Below are positions 1-8,114 of a stretch of DNA of 11,364 nucleotides, piece after piece (the first letter of the stretch is position 1; each line of letters starts with the position of its first letter). The translations under genes and the position numbers were made by a program. This DNA comes from Balneolaceae bacterium (lineage in GTDB: Bacteria > Bacteroidota > Rhodothermia > Balneolales > Balneolaceae): positions 1 to 11,364 of the forward strand of contig SLGA01000270.1 of the NCBI GenBank assembly GCA_007123985.1, in the 5' to 3' direction. The notes below the pieces were generated by a model. That model was not told where the DNA came from. It ran no database searches and was given only the letters and a program-made list of their open reading frames with translations.

Positions 1-2736
1 CAGGCAGAGATTTTAAGGCAGCGTCCGCATCCGCGGGCAGGAGACAGGCTTTTTCGGAATGATGGCGATCACTTCACCGATGTAACGGATGAGGCTGGTA
101 TTATCAGCAGTGCCCTTGGTTATGGCCTTGGAGTTGCCATCACAGATATAAATCAAAACGGATTTGCGGACATCTATGTAGGCAACGATTTTCATGAGGA
201 TGATTACTTTTACATCAACAATGGAGATGGTACCTTCACAGAGTCTGTTTATTCGATGTTTGGGCATACAAGCAATTCATCCATGGGCAATGATGTGGGT
301 GATATTAATAACAATGGGATGATGGATGTGATTTCGCTGGATATGATGCCCGAAGACCACGAAACGTTCATGCGTTCCGGCGGCCCCGATCTTATGGTTG
401 TGGCACAGGCAAAACGAAATTTCGGTTTTGGAGAGAAAAACAACCGGAATACACTCCAGGTAAACAGGGGAATTTCACCAAACGGCCTGCCTGTTTTCAG
501 TGAAACCGCATTTGCATCGGGTGTAGCCAAAACAGAATGGAGTTGGGCATCTCTTTTTGCTGATTTTAATAACGACGGACGGGTGGATCTTTTTGTTACG
601 AATGGCATGCCGCATCGCCCGAACGATCTGGACTATGTAGCAGCAATGCAGCGGGTTCGCCAGCAATACACCGGTGATGAACTCCAAAGACAGCAATTTG
701 CACTCATCGACAGAATGCCGGTGGTTCATGTGCCAAACTATATGTTTAAAAACAATAGTGGTTTAGTATTTGATGATTACACACAAGAGTGGGGTTTCTC
801 TGATCCATCTTTTTCATCCGGTGCTGTATATGCAGATCTGAATAATAACGGGCTGCTTGACCTTGTAGTAAATAATACAAATGCACGCCCTTTTATTTAT
901 AAAAACACCACAGTTCACAACGATTCAACCAACTATCTGAAAGTAAAACTGAATGGAAAGAGCGGGAACACCACCGGAATTGGCTCGAAAGTTTTTCTCT
1001 ATGCAGATGATAAAATTTTCTACAGAGAACAGTTTCCAACCAGAGGGTTCCAATCTTCTGTTGATCATGTTTTACATGTTGGTTTGTCAACTCACGCATC
1101 GGTAGATTCTTTACTTGTAATCTGGCCGGACGGTGTGTGGCAAAAGATGGATAATGTTTCAGTAAATCAAACAGTTGAGTTGAATCATGCTGATGCTTCA
1201 GGAAGTTTTGATTACACCACACTGCATCAACGGAATGCAGTTGGAATTTTGACGGATATTTCAGAAGAAGTACAGCTTGATCATCGTCATCGCGAAAACA
1301 CATTTGATGATTTTAACAGAGAACCGCTTATGCCGTACAAACTTTCAACGATGGGTCCGGCACTCGCAGTGGGAGATGTAAATGGCAATGGGCTGGATGA
1401 TATCTATCTGGGAGGAGCTCGCGGGTTTGCCGGGAAACTATTTCTGCAACAGCAGGATGGTACATTTATTGAGTCGGAACAGCCAAACTTTGAAAGTGAC
1501 CGCCGAAGCGAAGATGTGAACGCGCTCTTTTTTGACGCCACCGGAGACGGTACTCTCGACCTGTATGTAGTAAGTGCAGGCAATGAATACACGGGTGATT
1601 CCGCTGAGCTGCTCGACCGTCTTTACATCAATACGGGCAATGGAGAATTCAGGCGCTCTATGAATAGTCTGCCCGAATATTCAGTAAACAGTTCGGTTGT
1701 AAAAGCCGCTGATTTTAACGGCAACGGCCATCTGGATCTTTTTGTAGGAGGCCATACAACTCCCTGGCGCTACGGCATAGGCCCCCAAAGTTTACTGCTC
1801 GAAAATAACGGTAGTGGTGTTTTCAGAGATGTAACTGAACAAATAGCACCTGAGATTGAAACCATCGGAAATGTAACATCGGCCGGCTGGATTCATCAGG
1901 CAGGGAAGGATCTGCCCGATTTGGTGATTGCAGGTGAGTGGATGACTGTCCACTACTTTGAGAACATGGGTGGTGAGTTTGTCAACCGAACCGATGAATA
2001 CGGCCTGAGTGATCTTACCGGTCTCTGGCAAACCATAACGATTGCAGATATTACCGGTGATGGCAATGAGGATATTTTGTTGGGAAATTTTGGTATAAAC
2101 AGCAGGTTGCAGGCATCACCCGAGAGGCCAATTAATCTGTATGTGAACGATTTTGATGGTAACGGGCAAACAGCACCTCTTCTTACATATTTTGTAAATG
2201 GAACAGAGCGGCCTTTCGAGCAAGTTGATGAACTGATTAGCCAAATCCCGGATGTGGGACAGCGAATAAGCAGCTATCGTAATTTTGCAGGCAAGCGTAT
2301 CGATGAGCTTTTTGATCCTCAAAAGCTCAATGAAGCCCTTCAAAAAAATGTGAAAGAGTTACGTTCTATGTTTTTGATGAATCGCGGTAATGGTCAGTTT
2401 GTACCGGTGGCGCTGCCATTCGATGCACAACTGTTTCCTGTAAAATCGATCCTTGCAACGGATGTAACAGGCGATGGAAACAAAGATCTGCTAATTGGCG
2501 GGAATATTTACGACGTGAAACCCAGTATGGGGGGCAGACAGGATGCAGGCTATGGTCTCCTGTTAATGGGTGATGGAACAGGAAATTTTATGACAATGCA
2601 TCATCCGCAAAGTGGATTTTTTGTACATGGGCAAACCCGCTCCATTCAACCGATTATTTTTGGCAATGAGAGAAACGGTTACGTCGTTGCAAGAAATAAC
2701 GACACGTTAAAATTTTTCATCCCTGCACAAAACTGA
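1..2736 (+). CDS. Large FG-GAP/VCBS repeat protein with central ASPIC/UnbV domain (5' partial)
   Basis: The reading frame is open from base 1, so the gene begins left of the window; the ATG at 256 lies inside a repeat and is not the start. 911 codons are visible. Counting base 1 as codon 1, calcium-loop motifs of the D-x-N/D-x-N/D-G-x-x-D type occur near residues 50, 101, 188, 279, 459, 512, 571, 683 and 821, each followed by a hydrophobic strand, as in FG-GAP/VCBS beta-propellers. An ASPIC/UnbV domain lies at about 311-395, with H359-V-G-L and W375-P-D-G. The layout is propeller, ASPIC/UnbV, then more propeller repeats. Full-length relatives in Bacteroidota are roughly 1100 residues with a secretion or lipoprotein signal, so I estimate about 200 residues are missing. 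The family is extracytoplasmic and often lies near SusC/SusD genes; its biochemical role is not established. It heads a same-strand run, 31 bp before the next gene. Family assignment is firm; function is unknown. Confidence 0.5.
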   Translation, partial: QAEILRQRPHPRAGDRLFRNDGDHFTDVTDEAGIISSALGYGLGVAITDINQNGFADIYVGNDFHEDDYFYINNGDGTFTESVYSMFGHTSNSSMGNDVGDINNNGMMDVISLDMMPEDHETFMRSGGPDLMVVAQAKRNFGFGEKNNRNTLQVNRGISPNGLPVFSETAFASGVAKTEWSWASLFADFNNDGRVDLFVTNGMPHRPNDLDYVAAMQRVRQQYTGDELQRQQFALIDRMPVVHVPNYMFKNNSGLVFDDYTQEWGFSDPSFSSGAVYADLNNNGLLDLVVNNTNARPFIYKNTTVHNDSTNYLKVKLNGKSGNTTGIGSKVFLYADDKIFYREQFPTRGFQSSVDHVLHVGLSTHASVDSLLVIWPDGVWQKMDNVSVNQTVELNHADASGSFDYTTLHQRNAVGILTDISEEVQLDHRHRENTFDDFNREPLMPYKLSTMGPALAVGDVNGNGLDDIYLGGARGFAGKLFLQQQDGTFIESEQPNFESDRRSEDVNALFFDATGDGTLDLYVVSAGNEYTGDSAELLDRLYINTGNGEFRRSMNSLPEYSVNSSVVKAADFNGNGHLDLFVGGHTTPWRYGIGPQSLLLENNGSGVFRDVTEQIAPEIETIGNVTSAGWIHQAGKDLPDLVIAGEWMTVHYFENMGGEFVNRTDEYGLSDLTGLWQTITIADITGDGNEDILLGNFGINSRLQASPERPINLYVNDFDGNGQTAPLLTYFVNGTERPFEQVDELISQIPDVGQRISSYRNFAGKRIDELFDPQKLNEALQKNVKELRSMFLMNRGNGQFVPVALPFDAQLFPVKSILATDVTGDGNKDLLIGGNIYDVKPSMGGRQDAGYGLLLMGDGTGNFMTMHHPQSGFFVHGQTRSIQPIIFGNERNGYVVARNNDTLKFFIPAQN

Positions 2737-2767
2737 TTAATCAACAACAGAAAGTATTGATATTTAC

Positions 2768-5700
2768 ATGTTGCATAAACAATTCAAAGCACAACGACTT
2801 ATTATTTGGTGTTTCATTCTGCCCGCAATTTTTACGGGATTGGTATCCTGTAAATCAGCTGACACGGAAGTAGATCCTTCATCAGAAGCCTATCAACAGG
2901 CAGTGGCTGATTTTTATATGAGTCTGGGAGCAAGTCAAACCGATCAATCCCGGTTTGCGTTCAACAAAATGAACGATGTGGCCACCGCATTTCCGGAAGA
3001 AACAGCAGCATGGGCTAACCTGGCTGTATATGCCATGAGACAGGGAAATTTTGACCTCGCTGAAGACAGAATGAACCGGGCGCTGGAATTAAGCCCTGAG
3101 CATTCGGATGTGCTGTTCATTGCGAGTATTATTCAAAGCCGGGCCGGGAATATTTCCAGATCTGTTGATTATCTTCGGCGTGCAACTGAATCAGCACCGG
3201 ATCATCCTCGTGTTTTATTTTCACTGGCTCAGGAATTGGAGAGAGAAGATGATATTGCCAATGCTGTGGAAATCCAACAAACACTTGAATCACTGCATGA
3301 TATTCTGCCTCAAAATCAGGTAGTGCTGCTTGAGCTTGCTCGAGTAGGTATCAAAGAACAGGATGCAGCACTGGTTCGTAAAAATCTGGAGCTTCTGCGT
3401 GAGGAGTCTGAATTTTGGAATGATGAAAGCACTGCCCAGCTTGAGGAGCTTTTCTTGCTGCTGGAAGAGGGCAATTTTTCAGGTCTTTCACTTGAGATCT
3501 CCTTTTTACGAAGCGGTCTTGAACCGCTTAACAGATTTCAGGATGATCTGCTGCAGGTACAGCTTCCGCCAACTGATGTGGGCTTTTTAATAACCGAGTT
3601 TATTTACCTGCCGCTACCACAAGTGCGAGTTTCTGCCCCAGATTTTGAAATGAATCTCGAACAACTTCCAATCGATCTTCCTGAAGCTTCATCAAGCTGG
3701 CTGAAAGGCGTTACTCTGCTCGAAGAATCACCGCCTTTTCCTATTGCAATCGCCAACGGAGAGGTAGTAATCGACAGCGATACACGCCTTCGGTTTCCAG
3801 GCTCCACTGATCAGCTGCTTCCTGTAGCGGCTGTAACAGAGATCGATTATAATTATAATTTCAGAAATGATCTTGCTTTTGCAGGGAGTGACGGATTTCG
3901 GCTTTATCGCCTTAATGATGATCAGACGTTTACCGATGTTACCGGAGACCTTGGCCTTAGTAACAGTACCATCAACCGGGAATATTACGGGCTCTGGGCA
4001 TTTGATATCGAGATGGACGGAGATCTGGATATGTTGCTATCTGCAATGAACGATGCTCCCGTAGTGTTAAGAAATAATGGTGACGGATCATTTACGGAAA
4101 CCGAAACTTTCAGTGAAATAGCAGATGTACGGCAGTTCCTTTGGGCTGATCTGACCGGAGACGGAGCACCCGAAGCAACCATGCTTTCAGCCGAAGGTAG
4201 AGTAGTAACCTTTTTAAATATGAGAGGTGGACGCTTTGATGATGGAACTCTGTTAACAGAGAATAGTGCAGCAGCAGCTGTAGCCGATCTCAATGCGGAT
4301 GGCCAGTTTAACATAATTACTGTTTCGAGGCAGGGTGTATTCGAAAAACACCACTATTCACTCAGAACCGGTGAATGGGTTCGTGAGAATCTGAATATCG
4401 ATTTTTCAGCAGAGTTGGATGCAGAATCAACAAATCTGTTTATTGCTGATCTTGATAATAACGGTGCACTCGATCTTATTTTGTCAACTCCTTACGAGAC
4501 CCGGATTTGGCTGGGGGATGAAGATCGCCAGCCTGTTGCGTATGAAGCAAGCCTGCCCGGTGGCATTGTGAATATTTTTGATGTGGATGGAAATGAACGT
4601 CTGGATTTACTTGGAGTTAATGAAAATCTTGAACCATTTCATCTGAAAAATGAAGGCACCCGTAATTATTTTGCCCGTTCCATTCGGGCACGTGCCTCCG
4701 GAGAACTTGGAGATCAGCGTATTAATTCGTTCGGAATAGGAGGAGAGATGGAAGTACGCTCAGGCCTGCTTTATCAGAAGCAATTAATCTCCTCACCGAT
4801 TGTGCATTTTGGCCTGGGTGAGCATGAAGAAGCACAAATGCTTCGAATTATCTGGCCAAACGGATCGGTTCAGGCTGAATTTGCAGAACTCGGAATGGGT
4901 GCAACCATTTTCAACGAACAGATTCTCAAGGGATCCTGCCCATGGTTGTTCACGAATGATGGTGAAGAAATCCAGTTTATTACAGATGCTATCTGGCGGT
5001 CACCGCTTGGCCTCCGAATTAACGCCCAGGAGACGGCGGGTGTGATACAAACATTCGACAGAGTTCGGATACCGGGTCATCAACTAAATCCTGTTGATGG
5101 TGTGTATGATCTGAGAGTTACAGCAGAACTTTGGGAAACTCACTTTTTTGATTATGTGAATCTTGTAGCGGTCGATCATCCGGTGGGTACTGAAATCTAC
5201 GTAGATGAGAGATTTGTATTTCCGGCACCAGACCTCTCTACTCAAATAGTGCGAACACCCCGTCCGGTTGCAAAAGTAACAAATCATGAAGGTGAAGATT
5301 TCACGGACATTGTTTCCGAGCTGAACCAAACTTACATGATGGCATTTGAACAATCGATCTACCAGGGGTTAACTGAAGAGTATTCGATTGTGATTGAGCT
5401 GAACAGCGAATCTGATGGTGATGCGGAAATGCTGGTATTGTCCGGTTGGCTGATGCCTACGGACAGTTCCATAAATCTGGCATTAAGCCAGGGTTCAGTG
5501 CAGCCTCCAAGAGGGTTGCAGGTTGAGGTTTCAGATGGTAACGGCGGATGGCAGATACTTCATGAAGATTATGGATTTCCTGCCGGTAAACTTAAAACCA
5601 TACTCCTGGATCTCGAGGGAGTATTCACCCATACAGAAAACAGAAAAGTGCGGCTCTCATCAACTTCAGAAATTTACTGGGATGCTATTCTTCAGGCCGA

Positions 5701-6232
5701 AAAACTTTCACCGGGAATGTTTACCGAGACCAGTCTCAACCCCGTGAAAATGAACTTAAAATATCGGGGTTTCTCCGAATGGTACGAAGAAGACGATGTA
5801 TCACCACTTTTGCCAATTTATAGTGAAATAGCCAGCACTGCACAGCGCTGGAGAGATCTTGAAGGATTTCACACCCGGTTTGGTGACGTTTCAGAACTTC
5901 TCGCTGAGATAGATGACCGTTATGTAATTATGAATGCGGGTGATGAAATGATCCTTCATTTTGATGCACTGCCTGAACCTGCTGAAGGATACACAAGAAG
6001 CTTCGTATTTGAGTCAGACGGATGGGTAAAAGACGGTGATTACAATACTGAAGCATCCGCAACAGTTCTTCCGCTTCCCTATCACGGGCAGGCAGATTAT
6101 GAGTACCAGGAAGCCGGTTCACTTTTTGATGACCCTGTATATCAAAGGCATGCAGAGGATTGGGTTAACTTTCATACGAGATACATTACCCCGCATGTTT
6201 TCAGGGCGGCTTTACTTTTTGAAAATGATTGA
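2768..6232 (+). CDS. TPR-VCBS-ASPIC/UnbV lipoprotein with long conserved-looking C-terminal domain
   Basis: This is an 1154-residue envelope lipoprotein. The N-terminus has basic residues, a hydrophobic stretch and a lipobox L-V-S-C with Cys28, so signal peptidase II processing is expected. Residues about 60-200 are helical repeats of TPR type; the clearest is the segment around A81-W-A-N-L, with P-x-H-x-x-V-L-F near 110. Residues about 365-625 hold degenerate VCBS repeats with acidic loops near 412, 461, 506, 561 and 604. An ASPIC/UnbV domain covers about 632-720, with H680-F-G-L-G and W696-P-N-G. From G722-S-C-P-W onward a further 430 residues include the blocks F-I-T-D-A-I-W-R-S-P-L-G-L and L-W-E-T-H-F-F-D-Y. 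I recall this tail from other TPR/CRTAC1-type proteins, but I know no named domain or function for it. TPRs suggest protein partners, plausibly the neighbouring propeller proteins. Start: first ATG, giving a complete lipoprotein signal; the Shine-Dalgarno is poor. The next gene follows after 78 bp. Confidence 0.5.
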   Translation: MLHKQFKAQRLIIWCFILPAIFTGLVSCKSADTEVDPSSEAYQQAVADFYMSLGASQTDQSRFAFNKMNDVATAFPEETAAWANLAVYAMRQGNFDLAEDRMNRALELSPEHSDVLFIASIIQSRAGNISRSVDYLRRATESAPDHPRVLFSLAQELEREDDIANAVEIQQTLESLHDILPQNQVVLLELARVGIKEQDAALVRKNLELLREESEFWNDESTAQLEELFLLLEEGNFSGLSLEISFLRSGLEPLNRFQDDLLQVQLPPTDVGFLITEFIYLPLPQVRVSAPDFEMNLEQLPIDLPEASSSWLKGVTLLEESPPFPIAIANGEVVIDSDTRLRFPGSTDQLLPVAAVTEIDYNYNFRNDLAFAGSDGFRLYRLNDDQTFTDVTGDLGLSNSTINREYYGLWAFDIEMDGDLDMLLSAMNDAPVVLRNNGDGSFTETETFSEIADVRQFLWADLTGDGAPEATMLSAEGRVVTFLNMRGGRFDDGTLLTENSAAAAVADLNADGQFNIITVSRQGVFEKHHYSLRTGEWVRENLNIDFSAELDAESTNLFIADLDNNGALDLILSTPYETRIWLGDEDRQPVAYEASLPGGIVNIFDVDGNERLDLLGVNENLEPFHLKNEGTRNYFARSIRARASGELGDQRINSFGIGGEMEVRSGLLYQKQLISSPIVHFGLGEHEEAQMLRIIWPNGSVQAEFAELGMGATIFNEQILKGSCPWLFTNDGEEIQFITDAIWRSPLGLRINAQETAGVIQTFDRVRIPGHQLNPVDGVYDLRVTAELWETHFFDYVNLVAVDHPVGTEIYVDERFVFPAPDLSTQIVRTPRPVAKVTNHEGEDFTDIVSELNQTYMMAFEQSIYQGLTEEYSIVIELNSESDGDAEMLVLSGWLMPTDSSINLALSQGSVQPPRGLQVEVSDGNGGWQILHEDYGFPAGKLKTILLDLEGVFTHTENRKVRLSSTSEIYWDAILQAEKLSPGMFTETSLNPVKMNLKYRGFSEWYEEDDVSPLLPIYSEIASTAQRWRDLEGFHTRFGDVSELLAEIDDRYVIMNAGDEMILHFDALPEPAEGYTRSFVFESDGWVKDGDYNTEASATVLPLPYHGQADYEYQEAGSLFDDPVYQRHAEDWVNFHTRYITPHVFRAALLFEND

Positions 6233-6297
6233 AAAATGTGGCTTTAAATATCAAATAACAGGAATAAATTGGTCTTCTTTGGTATATTGAGGCCACC

Positions 6298-6302
6298 GAA
6301 GG
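6298..6302 (+). promoter_or_regulatory. Ribosome binding site choosing the ATG at 6311
   Basis: GAAGG lies 8 nt before the ATG at 6311, a good Shine-Dalgarno match and spacing. The frame is open further upstream to a TTG at 6269, itself preceded by AGGA. The ATG is preferred because it places a lysine-rich n-region directly before the membrane segment, whereas the TTG start adds a 14-residue proline-containing extension with no obvious role. The choice is probable, not certain. Confidence 0.5.
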
Positions 6303-6310
6303 TTCCAGCT

Positions 6311-8113
6311 ATGAAGAAAGAAGTACAAAATAAAATTGTAGTTACACTTATCTTTTTAATCCTCATATCCATTCCATTTGGAATGAAAAAATATGAGGAG
6401 TTTACATCCGACAGTTTTGATGCTGATATGGATATGGCACTTGAGCGATACGGATTTTTCCTTGAGGATGTAACAGAATCTATCGGTGTGAATTTTGTGC
6501 ACCGCCGCGCTACTGTTGATGAAAGGCTGCATCACATTCTTCCACAAATCTCATCAGTGGGCGCATCCGTTACTGTGGTTGATTTCAACAACGACGGACT
6601 CCACGATTTTTATCTTACAAACAGCGAGTTTGGAGAAAAGAATGCTCTCTATAAAAATATGGGTGATGGTACCTTTAAAGATGTAGCCGAAGAGATGGGT
6701 ATAGCCGACCTGAATATACCCGGTTTAGGTGCTTCGATGGGATCCGTTTGGGGAGATTATAACAATAACGGTTTTGAAGATCTGTTTCTCTATCGTTGGG
6801 GTAAGCCTGAACTTTTCAGAAATGAAAACGGTGAAGGCTTTACACGTGTAACCGAAGAGGCAGGCCTGCCCGATCACATTAATGCAAATACTGCCATTTG
6901 GCTGGATTACAATCGAAATGGATTTCTCGATTTGTTTATAGGCGGTTACTATCATGAAGACGTGAATCTTTTTGAACTCACAAGCACACAAATGATGCCA
7001 GATAGCTATGAGTATGCTACGAATGGCGGGCTCAACTTCCTTTTTGAAAACCAGGGTGACGGAACCTTTAAAGATGTGTCTGAGCAGGTAGGTTTGCATC
7101 AAAGCCGGCGCTGGACTCTGGCCGCCGCTGCAGCAGATATAAATGACTCAGGATTTCCTGACATTATTCTTGCAAACGATTACGGAGTGGATGAAATATT
7201 CATTAACCGAAACGGTGAATACTTCTTCAACACTGGGCAAGAAGCAGGCCTTGGTTTTGTGCCAAAAAGTGGTATGAGTGTATCTATTGGTGATGTAATG
7301 AATCAAAACAGTTTTGCCATATACATCACCAATATTTCTGAAGCCGGTGTTCTTATGCAGGGTAACAATTTATGGGTTCCCACCCGGCAGGTTTCAGAAG
7401 ACATTCCACGTTTCAGAAATATTGCCGGAAATATGGGGGTTGAGATCGGGGAGTGGGGTTATGCGGGTAAATTTGTTGATCTGAATAACAATGGGAATAT
7501 CGATCTTTATGTTGCAAACGGATACGTTTCAGATGAACCCGATACCGATTATTGGTATGATTATGCTCGTGTGGTTGGCGGAAATCGTGCTGTTATTATT
7601 GATGCAAACAACTGGCCGCCCATGAACAATCGAACTTTTTCTGGATATCAGACGAATAAGATCTGGCTGAATGACGGAGCCGGACGATTCAGAGAAGTTG
7701 CAAGAAGTGTTGGCGGAGACCTGAATCTGGACAGCAGATCTGTTGCCTATGCCGATCTTTTTGGTACAGGATCTATGGATCTGATTGTGGCCAATCAGCA
7801 TCAGCCTGTAAAAATCTATCGAAATCACGTGAAACCGGAACATAACTGGATTGGTTTTAAACTGGAAGGCACCAAAAGTAACCGCAGTGCAATCGGGGCT
7901 ACTGTGATTCTTCACAGAGAAAATAACAGTACCCGAAAATATGTAAGCGGCGGTGATGCATTTAGTTCTCAGAGCCAGCGTCCGGTACATTTTGGACTGG
8001 GTGAAGAGAAATCCATCCGACGTGTTGAATTACGATGGCCATCCGGAACGGTACAAATTATTGATGAGTTGGAACTAAATCAGTATCACAAAATTACAGA
8101 GGCAACCGAATAG
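6311..8113 (+). CDS. CRTAC1/UnbV-like FG-GAP protein with N-terminal membrane anchor
   Basis: This 600-residue protein has a lysine-rich N-terminus followed by one hydrophobic segment (about 9-24). There is no lipobox or clear A-x-A site, so it is probably a signal-anchor protein with its body in the periplasm. Calcium-loop repeats D-x-N-x-x-G-x-x-D or close variants occur near residues 91, 149, 199, 276, 390 and 482, enough for one beta-propeller. The ASPIC/UnbV domain occupies about 511-590, with H560-F-G-L-G and W576-P-S-G. This order, V-x-F-V-H entry motif then VCBS repeats then ASPIC/UnbV, is that of the bacterial CRTAC1 family, which includes UnbV of enediyne clusters. The molecular function of the family is unknown. 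Its stop codon is one base from the start of the UnbU/RnfD-like gene, implying translational coupling and a joint function. Of the three propeller proteins here it is closest to the canonical short UnbV form. Confidence 0.5.
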   Translation: MKKEVQNKIVVTLIFLILISIPFGMKKYEEFTSDSFDADMDMALERYGFFLEDVTESIGVNFVHRRATVDERLHHILPQISSVGASVTVVDFNNDGLHDFYLTNSEFGEKNALYKNMGDGTFKDVAEEMGIADLNIPGLGASMGSVWGDYNNNGFEDLFLYRWGKPELFRNENGEGFTRVTEEAGLPDHINANTAIWLDYNRNGFLDLFIGGYYHEDVNLFELTSTQMMPDSYEYATNGGLNFLFENQGDGTFKDVSEQVGLHQSRRWTLAAAAADINDSGFPDIILANDYGVDEIFINRNGEYFFNTGQEAGLGFVPKSGMSVSIGDVMNQNSFAIYITNISEAGVLMQGNNLWVPTRQVSEDIPRFRNIAGNMGVEIGEWGYAGKFVDLNNNGNIDLYVANGYVSDEPDTDYWYDYARVVGGNRAVIIDANNWPPMNNRTFSGYQTNKIWLNDGAGRFREVARSVGGDLNLDSRSVAYADLFGTGSMDLIVANQHQPVKIYRNHVKPEHNWIGFKLEGTKSNRSAIGATVILHRENNSTRKYVSGGDAFSSQSQRPVHFGLGEEKSIRRVELRWPSGTVQIIDELELNQYHKITEATE

Positions 8114-8114
8114 T

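Noticed and set aside
256..2736. ATG at 256 as the start of the first gene
   Set aside because: The same frame is open to base 1 and encodes typical VCBS repeat sequence upstream (calcium loop at residue 50), so the gene is cut by the window edge.
6269..6310. TTG start at 6269 for the CRTAC1/UnbV-like gene
   Set aside because: It would add a proline-containing leader before the lysine-rich n-region; ATG 6311 has GAAGG at good spacing and gives a clean signal anchor.
7529..7990. Minus-strand open frame of 153 codons, and similar minus-strand frames at 249-608, 893-1303 and 8126-8509
   Set aside because: All lie fully opposite well-supported genes with recognisable domains, and their translations show no recognisable domain or family feature; they are shadow frames.
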